Source of the DNA: Brevundimonas sp. | GTDB taxonomy: Bacteria; Pseudomonadota; Alphaproteobacteria; Caulobacterales; Caulobacteraceae | DNA length: 18,098 bases | Direction: 5' to 3' | Assembly: GCA_022712235.1 (NCBI GenBank) | Contig: JALAGW010000251.1 | Location: 1-18,098, forward strand | Shown here: in pieces, positions 1 to 6,740 of the stretch | Layout of the letters: every line of letters starts with the position of its first letter | How positions within the stretch are numbered: position 1 is the first letter of the stretch | Notes under the pieces: model-generated | The model's database searches: none | The model's input: only the letters and a program-made list of their open reading frames with translations | Told to the model about the DNA's origin: nothing | Translations under genes and position numbers: made by a program

Positions 1-2
1 AT

Positions 3-2330
3 CAGGCCCTCGACCTTATGTTCGCGCTGCTTCGATCGGATCGCGAGTCGGACCGGCCCGAGGGGGTGAGCACATGGGAAGCCCGCCTGTCTGCCCTGGC
101 TCTTGCGCCCGCTGCGCGGGATCGGCTTCAGCATGAGAGATGCCTTTGGGCGCTGATGACACTCGACTACGATCGACTGGATGCTTTGCTGTCAGAGTGG
201 TCGATAGAGAGTGATCCCTTCTGGATGGTGCGCAAGGCGGGTCTCCTCGCTGAAAATGATCGTCTCGAGGAGGCGCGGATCCTCTCCAAGACCGCCCTCG
301 ATACGATCCGGGAGCGCACCGACAAGGACGCCGAAGACATCGGGGCATGGTCGCGCGAAGCTTATACCCTGCTGTTCCGGTCCTTCGCCGTCGCCTCGGA
401 GATCGAGTTCTGGGAGCGTGGACTTCAGGAACGCGATACCGTCTCCAGCCGGCTTTACACTCTCGCTGCGCGAGGCTGCGGAGCTGAAGAGGATTTTGAG
501 GGCTATGCCGCCGCGGTGCAGTTCACGCCGCCCCAGATCCGACCCCGTGTCGAGAAAGTCCGCGGGTTCGATGTCGGCAATGTCGCGACCACGGAACATT
601 GGTCGAACCAAAGCCCGAGCCTGAACCGTCGCCAGGCGCTGGAAGCGTTTCGGTTCTTTGAGCAGATTGGCGCGCCCTCAAGGATCTCTCCGGTCAGCGT
701 AGCGGCGCCAGCCTATGCTGGTGTCGCGCGCTGGCTCCTCGGCGTGGATGACGACCGGGCCATGGTCGCCCTGACCCGTACAGCGGGGCTATCCGACAAG
801 GACGGGGTCGAGGTGTCTTTCTCGCGCGACACGGTTGCGGCCTTGGATGACGACGTCGCTCGACGGTGGGGCGAACGTCTCCTGGTCGGCGTGAAGGCGC
901 TGATCGACCGGCTCAATAATCCCGCTATGGCCCGATCGGCGGAAGCTCGTCTGAAAGTGCTCGTCGAGATGCTGTCGCGCATGGCCGCCCGGCGGCCGGA
1001 ACTGGCCGGACCGGCGGTGGACCTAGGCCTGGAGCTCCATACTCATCACAAACTTCGGTATCTCCTTGAGAAACCCCTGGATGCCTTGTTCCGTCGGACA
1101 TTCAAAGTCCTGCCGGATGAGCTAGTCGCCCCTTATCGGCGCAAGCTGTTCGAAGCCCCGATCCCGGTCACAACGAACAGCTACTACAAGGATCCGGCGC
1201 AGGCGGGATCGGAGGCGGACGACATGGAACCCGGGGATGCCGAGTTTGAAGGCGTCATTGCTAGGACGACGGCCGCCGTCCGTGATGCGAATCTTCGATA
1301 CGCGGCGGTGATGAGGCTGCAGTGGCTCCACGCCAGCGAAGCCCTGACATCTGAGCAAATCGAGGCCTTCTCTGCGGCGCTTTGGGATGATCGGTTCGTC
1401 AAGGATGGGCTCCCGGACGGCACGCCGTTGTTGCCATGGGTGTTCGCCCAACTGCCCTATCCGGCTGGAGCGGATCCTGCCTCCGCCGCGAAGGCGCGCA
1501 TCCTAGCTCTTGAGGCCGTCGGCAGCGAGGACGGCCTTGGCGTTCTGGCCGGACTTTATGCCGGAGAGCCACCCGCGATCACCCTAAGCGTTCGGGAGTT
1601 CAAATCCGTTCTCGGGAAGTTTCTGGCCAAGGCCGCCCCCAAGCCTGATGAAGACAGGCCAAGCCGACTGCCAGGCTTTTTCACCCAAGACCGGCTGGGG
1701 TGGCGGTTCTGGCAAGCGTTCGACGGTCTCTTCGCTCTGAGTGTGAAACAGCCGTCGCTCAAGGCGCTCTTCGCGGCCTACTACGCCGGCAATCCAAGAG
1801 TTGAGGCCGCGCGGTCTGTCGTGATTGCGCTTGAGGCTGGAATCGTCACGCCCGCCTATGCTGAGGACCTGCTCCTAAAGGCCTGGGCAGGAGACGAGCT
1901 TCAGGCGCTTACTGCAGCCTTTGCCTCTATCCGGTGGGCCGGGGCAAAGCCGCAAGGTAAGCCCTTGCCGCCCGTGATCTGGGAGATTGCTGCAGACAGT
2001 GTGGTGACCATGGATGAACACGCCGTCCTCGCGGCCCTGGAGTTTCTGAGAGGGAGCTACGCGACCCTCGCCAAGGCCGTGCCGCGTCGCCTCGACGGGC
2101 GCCTGGCGCGCGCGCTTTTCGCGATTCTGGATCGCACGGGGCGCCCGGACGTGCGTTTGAGCCTGCCGGTGGATCCCGGAGCCGTAAGAAAGGCGGCGGC
2201 GCGGCTGGTCGCGGCCATGGACCGGGCGGGCCGCGCGCCGACGAGTTTGCTGGAAACCTGGCGTGAGGCGGGCCGTCGGGAAGGCGTCGGAGAAATCCGT
2301 GAGGGTCTGCGTCGGGAAAGGAGCGAATGA
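3..2330 (+). CDS. Large alpha-helical protein, 5'-truncated by window; possible C-terminal part of a SIR2-type defence protein
   Basis: The reading frame is open from the first complete codon, so the ATG at 18 is probably internal and the gene probably starts outside the window; 775 residues are visible. I see no catalytic motif. The protein is almost entirely predicted helix, with TPR/HEAT-like amphipathic repeats (for example around residues 40-110 and 265-375 counted from the ATG at 18) and a basic C-terminus rich in Arg and Glu. From memory, the segment around residues 265-375 resembles the C-terminal helical region of large SIR2-domain proteins, some of which act in anti-phage defence by NAD depletion. 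The N-terminal enzyme domain that would prove this is not in the window. Location on an island beside an integrase fits defence cargo. Alternative: the helical sensor part of an STAND NTPase or another defence effector. The coding call is firm; the family is a guess. Confidence 0.8.
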   Translation, partial: QALDLMFALLRSDRESDRPEGVSTWEARLSALALAPAARDRLQHERCLWALMTLDYDRLDALLSEWSIESDPFWMVRKAGLLAENDRLEEARILSKTALDTIRERTDKDAEDIGAWSREAYTLLFRSFAVASEIEFWERGLQERDTVSSRLYTLAARGCGAEEDFEGYAAAVQFTPPQIRPRVEKVRGFDVGNVATTEHWSNQSPSLNRRQALEAFRFFEQIGAPSRISPVSVAAPAYAGVARWLLGVDDDRAMVALTRTAGLSDKDGVEVSFSRDTVAALDDDVARRWGERLLVGVKALIDRLNNPAMARSAEARLKVLVEMLSRMAARRPELAGPAVDLGLELHTHHKLRYLLEKPLDALFRRTFKVLPDELVAPYRRKLFEAPIPVTTNSYYKDPAQAGSEADDMEPGDAEFEGVIARTTAAVRDANLRYAAVMRLQWLHASEALTSEQIEAFSAALWDDRFVKDGLPDGTPLLPWVFAQLPYPAGADPASAAKARILALEAVGSEDGLGVLAGLYAGEPPAITLSVREFKSVLGKFLAKAAPKPDEDRPSRLPGFFTQDRLGWRFWQAFDGLFALSVKQPSLKALFAAYYAGNPRVEAARSVVIALEAGIVTPAYAEDLLLKAWAGDELQALTAAFASIRWAGAKPQGKPLPPVIWEIAADSVVTMDEHAVLAALEFLRGSYATLAKAVPRRLDGRLARALFAILDRTGRPDVRLSLPVDPGAVRKAAARLVAAMDRAGRAPTSLLETWREAGRREGVGEIREGLRRERSE

Positions 2331-2479
2331 CCCGACGGAGCGTGATGAAAAAGGGTAGCACGGTCATCGACGCGACGGGCCTACGCGAATGGCGGCGCCC
2401 AAGCCCTAGCCGGCTTCGCTATGGGAGCTTGCCCCTTCGCAGGATTACCCGATTACGCATGCTATTGGCGCAAAGCGGA
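2331..2479. other. Intergenic gap between convergent island genes
   Basis: This 149-base gap separates the helical protein from the Excalibur gene on the opposite strand. A weak inverted repeat (AAGCC 2401-2405 and GGCTT 2412-2416) has no T-run, so I do not call a terminator. A short plus-strand frame overlapping the upstream stop by ATGA runs through here but has no recognisable protein character. Confidence 0.4.
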
Positions 2480-2797
2480 TTAATAGCCGCCACGCGGGGG
2501 CTCGCAGGCGAGGCCGTCACCATCGCCGTCCATCCAAGAGCGATATGATGGATCCCAACTGGGGATGTCTTTTCGACCGGCTGCCCGCACGGCAGTGCAG
2601 CCACTGTAATGCTGATCGGTCGTGCGCACTTTGACATATGACGCGACTGCTGCGTGAGGAGCTGAGGGCGTGATCGCGAACCAGGTCAGGGCAAAAGCCA
2701 CAACAGCAGTTAGGCCGACGACAGCAGCAAAGGGCAGCTGGAAGGGACGAGCAGGGGGCGCTCGCCGGTGAGGTCTATGGGGCGATTTAGGGCGCAT
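2480..2797 (-). CDS. Small membrane-anchored Excalibur (calcium-binding) domain protein
   Basis: With the ATG at 2797 the product is 105 residues. A basic, Arg/His/Pro-rich N-terminus (1-18) is followed by one hydrophobic segment (about 20-43), which predicts a single inner-membrane anchor with the rest outside. The C-terminus holds an Excalibur domain: C67, then a basic AAGRKDIPS stretch, then D90-x-D-x-DG-xx-CE ending at E99, with C67 and C98 likely paired. This matches the EF-hand-like calcium loop DxDxDGxxCE of that family, which is extracellular and often attached to nuclease-like proteins; no nuclease domain is present here. A longer reading starts at a GTG (2917) that overlaps the integrase stop as GTGA, but its extra 40 residues look non-coding and would bury the membrane segment. 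The function is unknown. The anchor and domain are seen directly; calcium binding is inferred. Confidence 0.75.
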   Translation of the reverse strand: MRPKSPHRPHRRAPPARPFQLPFAAVVGLTAVVAFALTWFAITPSAPHAAVASYVKVRTTDQHYSGCTAVRAAGRKDIPSWDPSYRSWMDGDGDGLACEPPRGGY

Positions 2798-2913
2798 CTG
2801 CACACGATGCTCGCTGAAGGTTGAGTGGTGGTTACGATGTTGATCAGCGTTCTCTGATATCGCCACGACGACCGTCAATCGAGGTGAGAGGGCTATCTGG
2901 AGGTGGTCCAGCT

Positions 2914-4077
2914 TCACCCCAGCGCTGACGCCAATCGTCCAGCGATCCGCGTCGCCGCTTCTCTCACCGGATGGTCGGCCAGGTGCGCATACCGGGCGGT
3001 GGTCTGAACCTGCGTATGGCCGAGCAGCTTGCCGATCATCGGCAGGCCTTCGCCCGCCAAGACTCCGTCTGATGCGTAGGTGTGCCGCAGGTCATGGATG
3101 CGAACATCCTCCAGTCTGGCGGTCGTCCGGATGCGCCGCCACGGATGCTGAAGATCGGTCAGATGGCTCCCTTCCAGCTTGCCGACGATGACGTAGGGAT
3201 TGCCATCGACCTCTGGCAGCTTGCGCAGGAGATCGACCACGGCGTCCCCCAGATAGACCGTCTTCGGCCCCGTCTTGCTGTCCGGGAGACGGAAGCGGCC
3301 CGCACCGAAATCGATGTAGCTCCACTTCAAGGTCTGGATTTCGCGTAGGCGGCAGCCAGTAAGAAGCAGCAGTCTGAAGGCGGCAACGGCGAAGCGGCTT
3401 TCCGCACCTGTGCGCTCAGCCTCTTGAAGGGCTGCGCCCAGACGCTCGACTTCTTCGGGTGACAGGAAGCGCTCTCGCTTGCGTTCGGGGAAGGCCTTCA
3501 CGTCGTCGCAAGGGTTGGTGCGCTTGTCGCGCATGCCCCAGACTTCAGCCAAGTTCATCATCTTGGAAAGGACGCCCAGGACGCGGTTCGATTGGTAGGG
3601 CGTGTGCGCATACTTCCCATGCAACTCCGCCACGTCGGCCGAGGTCACCGTCCGCACACGTTGCTTGCCGAAGAAGGGGTCGATGAAGAACTGGACTGCC
3701 CGCTTGTACTCGTACTCGGTGGTCGGCTTGCAGCGGACGGCGACATGCTCCTTCAAGAACCGCGCTCCCAGTTCCTGAACCGTCGCCGCCTGGCGCTCCA
3801 TGTCGCGCAACGTCGCTGGATCAGCCCCGCCGCCGCGCACGGCACCCAACATGCGGTTGGCCTCGCGCCGCGCGATCTCAGCCGTCACCACGCCGTGCTG
3901 ACCCAGCGCCATGCGGCGCGTTCGACCGTGGCGTCGATATTGGATTAGATAGAAGCGTTTTCCGTTCGGCATGACGCGGACGCCGAAACCCGGCAGTTCG
4001 ACGTCGAATACGATGTAGTCTTTGGCGCGGACCTCAAGGCGGTCGACCACGCGCTTGCTCAACTTCTCGCCAGCCAT
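2914..4077 (-). CDS. Tyrosine recombinase/integrase of the island
   Basis: This is a site-specific recombinase of the P4-like/DUF4102 type, 387 residues from the ATG at 4077. An earlier ATG at 4110 (398 residues) lacks a ribosome site, whereas AAAGGA at 4085-4090 stands 7 bases before 4077. Numbering from the longer form, an arm-DNA-binding domain (about 15-95) is followed by a core-binding SAM-like domain (about 110-205) and the catalytic domain (about 215-390). The complete catalytic set is visible: R254 in TGCRLRE, K279 in DSKTG, H339 and R342 in HDLRHT, H365 in LLGHT and the nucleophile Y374 in TARYAH. The protein should therefore be active. It lies about 210 bases from the tRNA fragment and presumably acts on it, cutting in or near the anticodon loop. 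Its stop overlaps a possible GTG start of the Excalibur gene. Confidence 0.95.
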   Translation of the reverse strand: MAGEKLSKRVVDRLEVRAKDYIVFDVELPGFGVRVMPNGKRFYLIQYRRHGRTRRMALGQHGVVTAEIARREANRMLGAVRGGGADPATLRDMERQAATVQELGARFLKEHVAVRCKPTTEYEYKRAVQFFIDPFFGKQRVRTVTSADVAELHGKYAHTPYQSNRVLGVLSKMMNLAEVWGMRDKRTNPCDDVKAFPERKRERFLSPEEVERLGAALQEAERTGAESRFAVAAFRLLLLTGCRLREIQTLKWSYIDFGAGRFRLPDSKTGPKTVYLGDAVVDLLRKLPEVDGNPYVIVGKLEGSHLTDLQHPWRRIRTTARLEDVRIHDLRHTYASDGVLAGEGLPMIGKLLGHTQVQTTARYAHLADHPVREAATRIAGRLASALG

Positions 4078-4084
4078 CTCCAAG

Positions 4085-4090
4085 TCCTTT
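4085..4090 (-). promoter_or_regulatory. Ribosome binding site deciding the integrase start
   Basis: AAAGGA on the minus strand, 7 bases upstream of the ATG at 4077. The upstream ATG at 4110 has nothing similar, so the shorter form is preferred. Confidence 0.6.
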
Positions 4091-4110
4091 CCCAGCGAAC
4101 TCGCCGCCAT

Positions 4111-4287
4111 TCGTGCTGATCAATCCGTGGAAGCAAGACGGAAGCGGTCGGCGGAAAAGCTAGGCGAAATAGATCGCAGAAACGGTGATTCAGATTGGCC
4201 GGGCCGTCAACAGAAAGTCAGGCGTAGTAGGGGTTTGGAGCTCAGTAAGGAGCGCAATCGTTAAATGCGAAAACAGTATAAATCGTT
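4111..4287. other. Non-coding stretch between integrase and attachment site
   Basis: This stretch should contain the integrase promoter and arm-type binding sites for the recombinase. I could not identify convincing direct repeats by eye. There is no tRNA 5' half here: TGCGAAA near 4266 is the only weak acceptor-like match and no D-arm GG is seen. Base composition is more AT-rich than in the flanking chromosomal genes. Confidence 0.4.
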
Positions 4288-4332
4288 CTCATAACCTGAA
4301 GGTCGCAGGTTCAAATCCTGCTCCCGCACCCA
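4288..4332 (+). other. attR-like scar: 3' half of initiator tRNA-Met (CAT)
   Basis: The sequence runs from the anticodon loop CTCATAA (4288-4294, anticodon CAT at 4290-4292) through the 3' anticodon stem CCTGA. It continues with a normal T arm (GCAGG 4305-4309, loop TTCAAAT 4310-4316, CCTGC 4317-4321), the acceptor 3' strand TCCCGCA (4322-4328) and a CCA at 4330-4332. The bases just before the loop (TCGTT) do not pair with CCTGA, and no acceptor or D arm precedes it, so this is a fragment and not a working tRNA. The A at acceptor position 72 (base 4328) is the initiator hallmark of a C1-A72 mismatch, and the arm sequences resemble tRNA-fMet. The abrupt loss of tRNA sequence at the loop marks the recombination edge. 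The discriminator base reads C rather than the usual A. Confidence 0.85.
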
Positions 4333-4339
4333 AATCCTC

Positions 4340-4362
4340 AAAGCCCCGTAGCGACGGGCTTT
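4340..4362. terminator. Hairpin terminator, originally of the tRNA, shared with convergent gene
   Basis: AAAGCCC (4340-4346) and GGGCTTT (4356-4362) form a perfect 7-bp stem with a 9-base loop. It lies 8 bases after the tRNA fragment and 8 bases beyond the stop of the acyl-CoA dehydrogenase on the other strand. It reads as the tRNA's old terminator left behind at the scar and could serve both directions. The T-runs on either side are weak. Confidence 0.6.
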
Positions 4363-4370
4363 GTGGCTGT

Positions 4371-6116
4371 TTAGAAGCTGTCGTTGGCGACGGCGGTGGT
4401 CAGGCCGTTGGCCGTGGTCGCCGTCGTCAGCCAATGGCCGATCTTGGGCAGTTCGAACTCGAAGAAGAAGCGGCAGGCGAAAACCTTGCCGGCATGGAAG
4501 GGGTCTGATCCGGCGGCGCTGGCGATCACGGCCTGGTCGAGCCAGAGCCAGGCCGCAACCACATGGCCGAAGCCGCGCAGGAAGGCCGTGGCGTTGTCCA
4601 GCCGGGCCGCCTCGGGCAGGGTCTGGATGGTGTTGATCGCCTGTTTGATCTCGGCCCAGGCGGCGCTGAGGGCGTCGCCGAGTGCGGCCAATTCCGGGGC
4701 GCCGCGCGCGCGCTCGCAGGTCTCCATGATGCGGCGTTCCAGCACCGCCATGCCTACGCCGTCCGCGCGCAGGATCTTGCGGCCCAGCAGGTCCAGCCCC
4801 TGGATGCCGGTGGTCCCCTCGTGGATGGGGTTGAGGCGGTTCTCGCGGTACAGTTGCTCGACGTCGAAGTCGCGGGTGTAGCCGTAGCCGCCGTGAATCT
4901 GGATGGCGATGTCATTGGCCGCCAGGCCGTATTCGGAGGGCCAGGTCTTGGCCACAGGGGTCAGCAGCCCCAGCAGGGCGGCGGCGTCCGCATCCCCGTG
5001 CTGATCGACCAGTTTCGCGCAATAGAGGCACAGCGCCAGCGCGCCTTCGACATAGGCCTTCTGCGTCAGCAGCATCTGGCGCACGTCGGGGTGTTCGATG
5101 ATGGCGACCGGGCCCCCGTCCGGCCCCTGGCCCTGAATGCGTTCCTGGGCATAGCGCAGGGCATGGCGATAGCCGCGATAGCCGAGAGCGGCGGCGCCCA
5201 AGCCCACGCCGATCCGCGCCTCGTTCATCATCAGGAACATCTGTTGCAAACCCCGCCCAGGCTCGCCGATGCGCCAGCCGATCGCGCCTTCGCCCTCGCC
5301 GAAGTGCAACAGGCAGTTGCTCGTGCCGCGATAGCCCATCTTGTGGTTCAGGCCGGCCACATTGATGTCGTTTCGTCGGCCGTCGGGCAGGGTCTTGGGA
5401 ACGATGAACAGGGACAGGCCGCTGGTCCCGCCGGGCAGGCGGCCGTCCGCAAGCGGAATCTTGGCCAGGACCAGGTGGACGATGTTTTCGCTGATGTCCT
5501 GCTCCCCGCCTGAGATCCACATCTTATTGCCCGACAGACGATAGCGCGGTCCCAGATGGTCTTCGCCGCCAGCCACAGCCTTGGTGCGGACGTCGGCCAG
5601 ATTCGATCCCGCCTGAGGTTCCGACAGGCACATGGTGCCGAACCAGCGCCCGGCGATCTGGGGCAGGGCGAAGGTCTCGACCTGGGCCGCAGAGCCGAAG
5701 GTGGCGATAAGCCGCGCGTTGGCCGTGGTCAGCATCGGATAGGCGGCGGTGGCGATATTGGCGGCGGCGAAGAAGGAGAAGGACGCCATGCTGGCCAGGA
5801 AGGGTAGTCCCAGGCCGCCCAGGTCTTCGCTGAAGCCGGCGGCGAACAGGCCAAGCTCGGCATATTGTTCCAGGGCCGGCTTGATCGCTGGCAAGGTCAG
5901 CACCTGCCCGTTCTCGAGCCGGGGTTCGATCTCGTCGGACGTCTTGTGGTGGGGCAGGAACAGGTCGACGGCGAGGGCTTCCGACAGGTCGAGCACGGCG
6001 TCGACGCTCTCGCGGCTATGGTCGGCGAAGGCCGGCGCCGCGAACAGGGTCTCCATCTTCAGCCAGTCGTGCAACAGGAAGTCGAGGTCGCGGCGAACGA
6101 TCAGGGGGTGGGTCAT
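4371..6116 (-). CDS. Acyl-CoA dehydrogenase, DmdC-like family
   Basis: This is an FAD-dependent cytoplasmic enzyme that introduces the alpha-beta double bond into an acyl-CoA; electrons go to electron-transfer flavoprotein. At 581 residues it matches the long DmdC-type subfamily rather than the roughly 380-residue short-chain enzymes. An N-terminal segment (1-75) precedes the helical N domain. The middle beta domain carries the flavin/substrate signature CLSEPQAGSNLADV (163-176) and KMWISGGEQD (198-207). The C-terminal helical domain carries HGGYGYTRDF (408-417) and HEGTTGIQ, whose E433 is the likely catalytic base. An extra C-terminal domain (about 460-581) completes the family pattern. The ATG at 6116 overlaps the stop of the upstream remnant as ATGA, so translation was coupled. 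The substrate cannot be told: DmdC uses methylthiopropanoyl-CoA, but most relatives act on fatty acyl-CoAs, which the FadR-like neighbour favours. Confidence 0.93.
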   Translation of the reverse strand: MTHPLIVRRDLDFLLHDWLKMETLFAAPAFADHSRESVDAVLDLSEALAVDLFLPHHKTSDEIEPRLENGQVLTLPAIKPALEQYAELGLFAAGFSEDLGGLGLPFLASMASFSFFAAANIATAAYPMLTTANARLIATFGSAAQVETFALPQIAGRWFGTMCLSEPQAGSNLADVRTKAVAGGEDHLGPRYRLSGNKMWISGGEQDISENIVHLVLAKIPLADGRLPGGTSGLSLFIVPKTLPDGRRNDINVAGLNHKMGYRGTSNCLLHFGEGEGAIGWRIGEPGRGLQQMFLMMNEARIGVGLGAAALGYRGYRHALRYAQERIQGQGPDGGPVAIIEHPDVRQMLLTQKAYVEGALALCLYCAKLVDQHGDADAAALLGLLTPVAKTWPSEYGLAANDIAIQIHGGYGYTRDFDVEQLYRENRLNPIHEGTTGIQGLDLLGRKILRADGVGMAVLERRIMETCERARGAPELAALGDALSAAWAEIKQAINTIQTLPEAARLDNATAFLRGFGHVVAAWLWLDQAVIASAAGSDPFHAGKVFACRFFFEFELPKIGHWLTTATTANGLTTAVANDSF

Positions 6117-6661
6117 GCGCTCAGATCTCCGAAGGAGCCGCCGCGTTCGGCAAGCTCAACCAGTAGGGCGGCGGGCGCCCAGGCCCATCCGTGTCTCTGG
6201 TCCTGATAGGATTTCAGGGTCGCGAGGACGTGTTTCAGCCCCGTCTGGTCGGCCAGGAACATCGGCCCGCCGCGTTCGGCGGGGAAGCCGTAGCCGTTCA
6301 GGTAGATGACATCGACGTCCGAAGGCCGATAGGCGACACCCTCGGACACGATGCGAGCGCCCTCGTTGACCATGGCCAGCAGGCAGCGCGAGACGATCTC
6401 CTCGTCGCTGATACAGCGGCGCTGAATGCCCAGTTCGGCGGCGTAGGCCAGGATCATCTGGTCGATGGCCGGATCGTCGACGGCGGCGCCCATTAGGCCG
6501 CCGCCGATCACCGCTGTGGCGCGGATTTCGGCGGCCGTCGTCGTTGTCGGCAACCCCGGAATCCGGCCGGCCAACCGCTGGGCGAGGACAGCGTACTGCA
6601 GGCCTTCGTCGCCGGCGCGCAGCGGTGGGTTCAGCGGATTATCGGCCTGGCGAATGGGCAC
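6113..6661 (-). pseudogene. Gutted FadJ/FadB-type 3-hydroxyacyl-CoA dehydrogenase remnant
   Basis: The 182-residue frame joins two separated pieces of a multifunctional beta-oxidation protein. Residues 1-47 resemble the linker after the enoyl-CoA hydratase domain (GRIPGLP). Residues 48-60 are the start of the NAD-binding Rossmann fold (AVIGGGLMGAA, GxGxxG). From about residue 61 the text jumps to the last C-terminal domain: GIQRRCISDEEIV (78-90), VNEGARI (98-104), GYGFPAERGGPMF (123-135), and it ends normally at SFGDLSA. The hydratase, the rest of the Rossmann domain, its catalytic His/Glu and the first C-terminal helical domain are absent, so neither reaction is possible. The start is a GTG with a poor ribosome site and a stop just upstream (6671-6673). 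The frame is intact across the junction (about 6480-6484), which points to an in-frame deletion, perhaps kept because it couples to the dehydrogenase. A structural role cannot be excluded. Confidence 0.75.
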
Positions 6662-6718
6662 GGAGCATTCTCACGACGGTTTTGTGGGCGCGGTGACTTC
6701 TGATAGCTTATTGTTGGA

Positions 6719-6729
6719 TTGTTGGACAA
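6719..6729. promoter_or_regulatory. Candidate FadR-subfamily operator
   Basis: TTGTTGGACAA is a perfect palindrome (TTGT, 3-base centre, ACAA) and fits the FadR-subfamily GntR operator pattern TNGTNNNACNA at every fixed position. It lies 11 bases before the ATG of the GntR gene and about 57 bases before the remnant's start on the other strand, so it could control both. A half-matching copy (TTGTTGGATTG) directly precedes it at 6711-6721. Binding by the neighbouring regulator is inferred. Confidence 0.6.
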
Positions 6730-6740
6730 ATGGAGTCTGG

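Larger units (their letters stand above)
1..4332. mobile_element. Right end of an integrated genomic island (left end outside window)
   Basis: The segment is bounded on the right by a 3' tRNA fragment that reads as an attachment site (4288-4332), and a tyrosine recombinase lies about 200 bases inside that boundary, the usual arrangement for tRNA-targeted islands and prophages. Because the fragment is the 3' half of a plus-strand tRNA with chromosomal genes to its right, the element must lie to its left, and an intact initiator tRNA gene should mark the left end. Cargo visible here is a large helical protein fragment, possibly defence-related, and a small Excalibur-domain membrane protein. No phage structural, plasmid transfer or transposase genes are visible. 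The boundary call is strong; the nature of the whole element is unknown because most of it is outside the window. Confidence 0.72.

Noticed and set aside
2327..2548. 73-codon plus-strand frame overlapping the stop of the helical protein gene by ATGA
   Set aside because: The composition is low-complexity and Arg-rich, it overlaps the recognisable Excalibur domain on the other strand, and it has no family character.
4240..4332. A complete tRNA gene ending at 4332
   Set aside because: No acceptor 5' strand or D arm pairs with the 3' half, and the anticodon stem 5' strand does not match; only the 3' half exists.
6465..6740. N-terminal extension of the GntR regulator frame
   Set aside because: It is antisense to the fad remnant and contains the operator; the ATG at 6741 has a ribosome site and starts the HTH domain at the usual distance.
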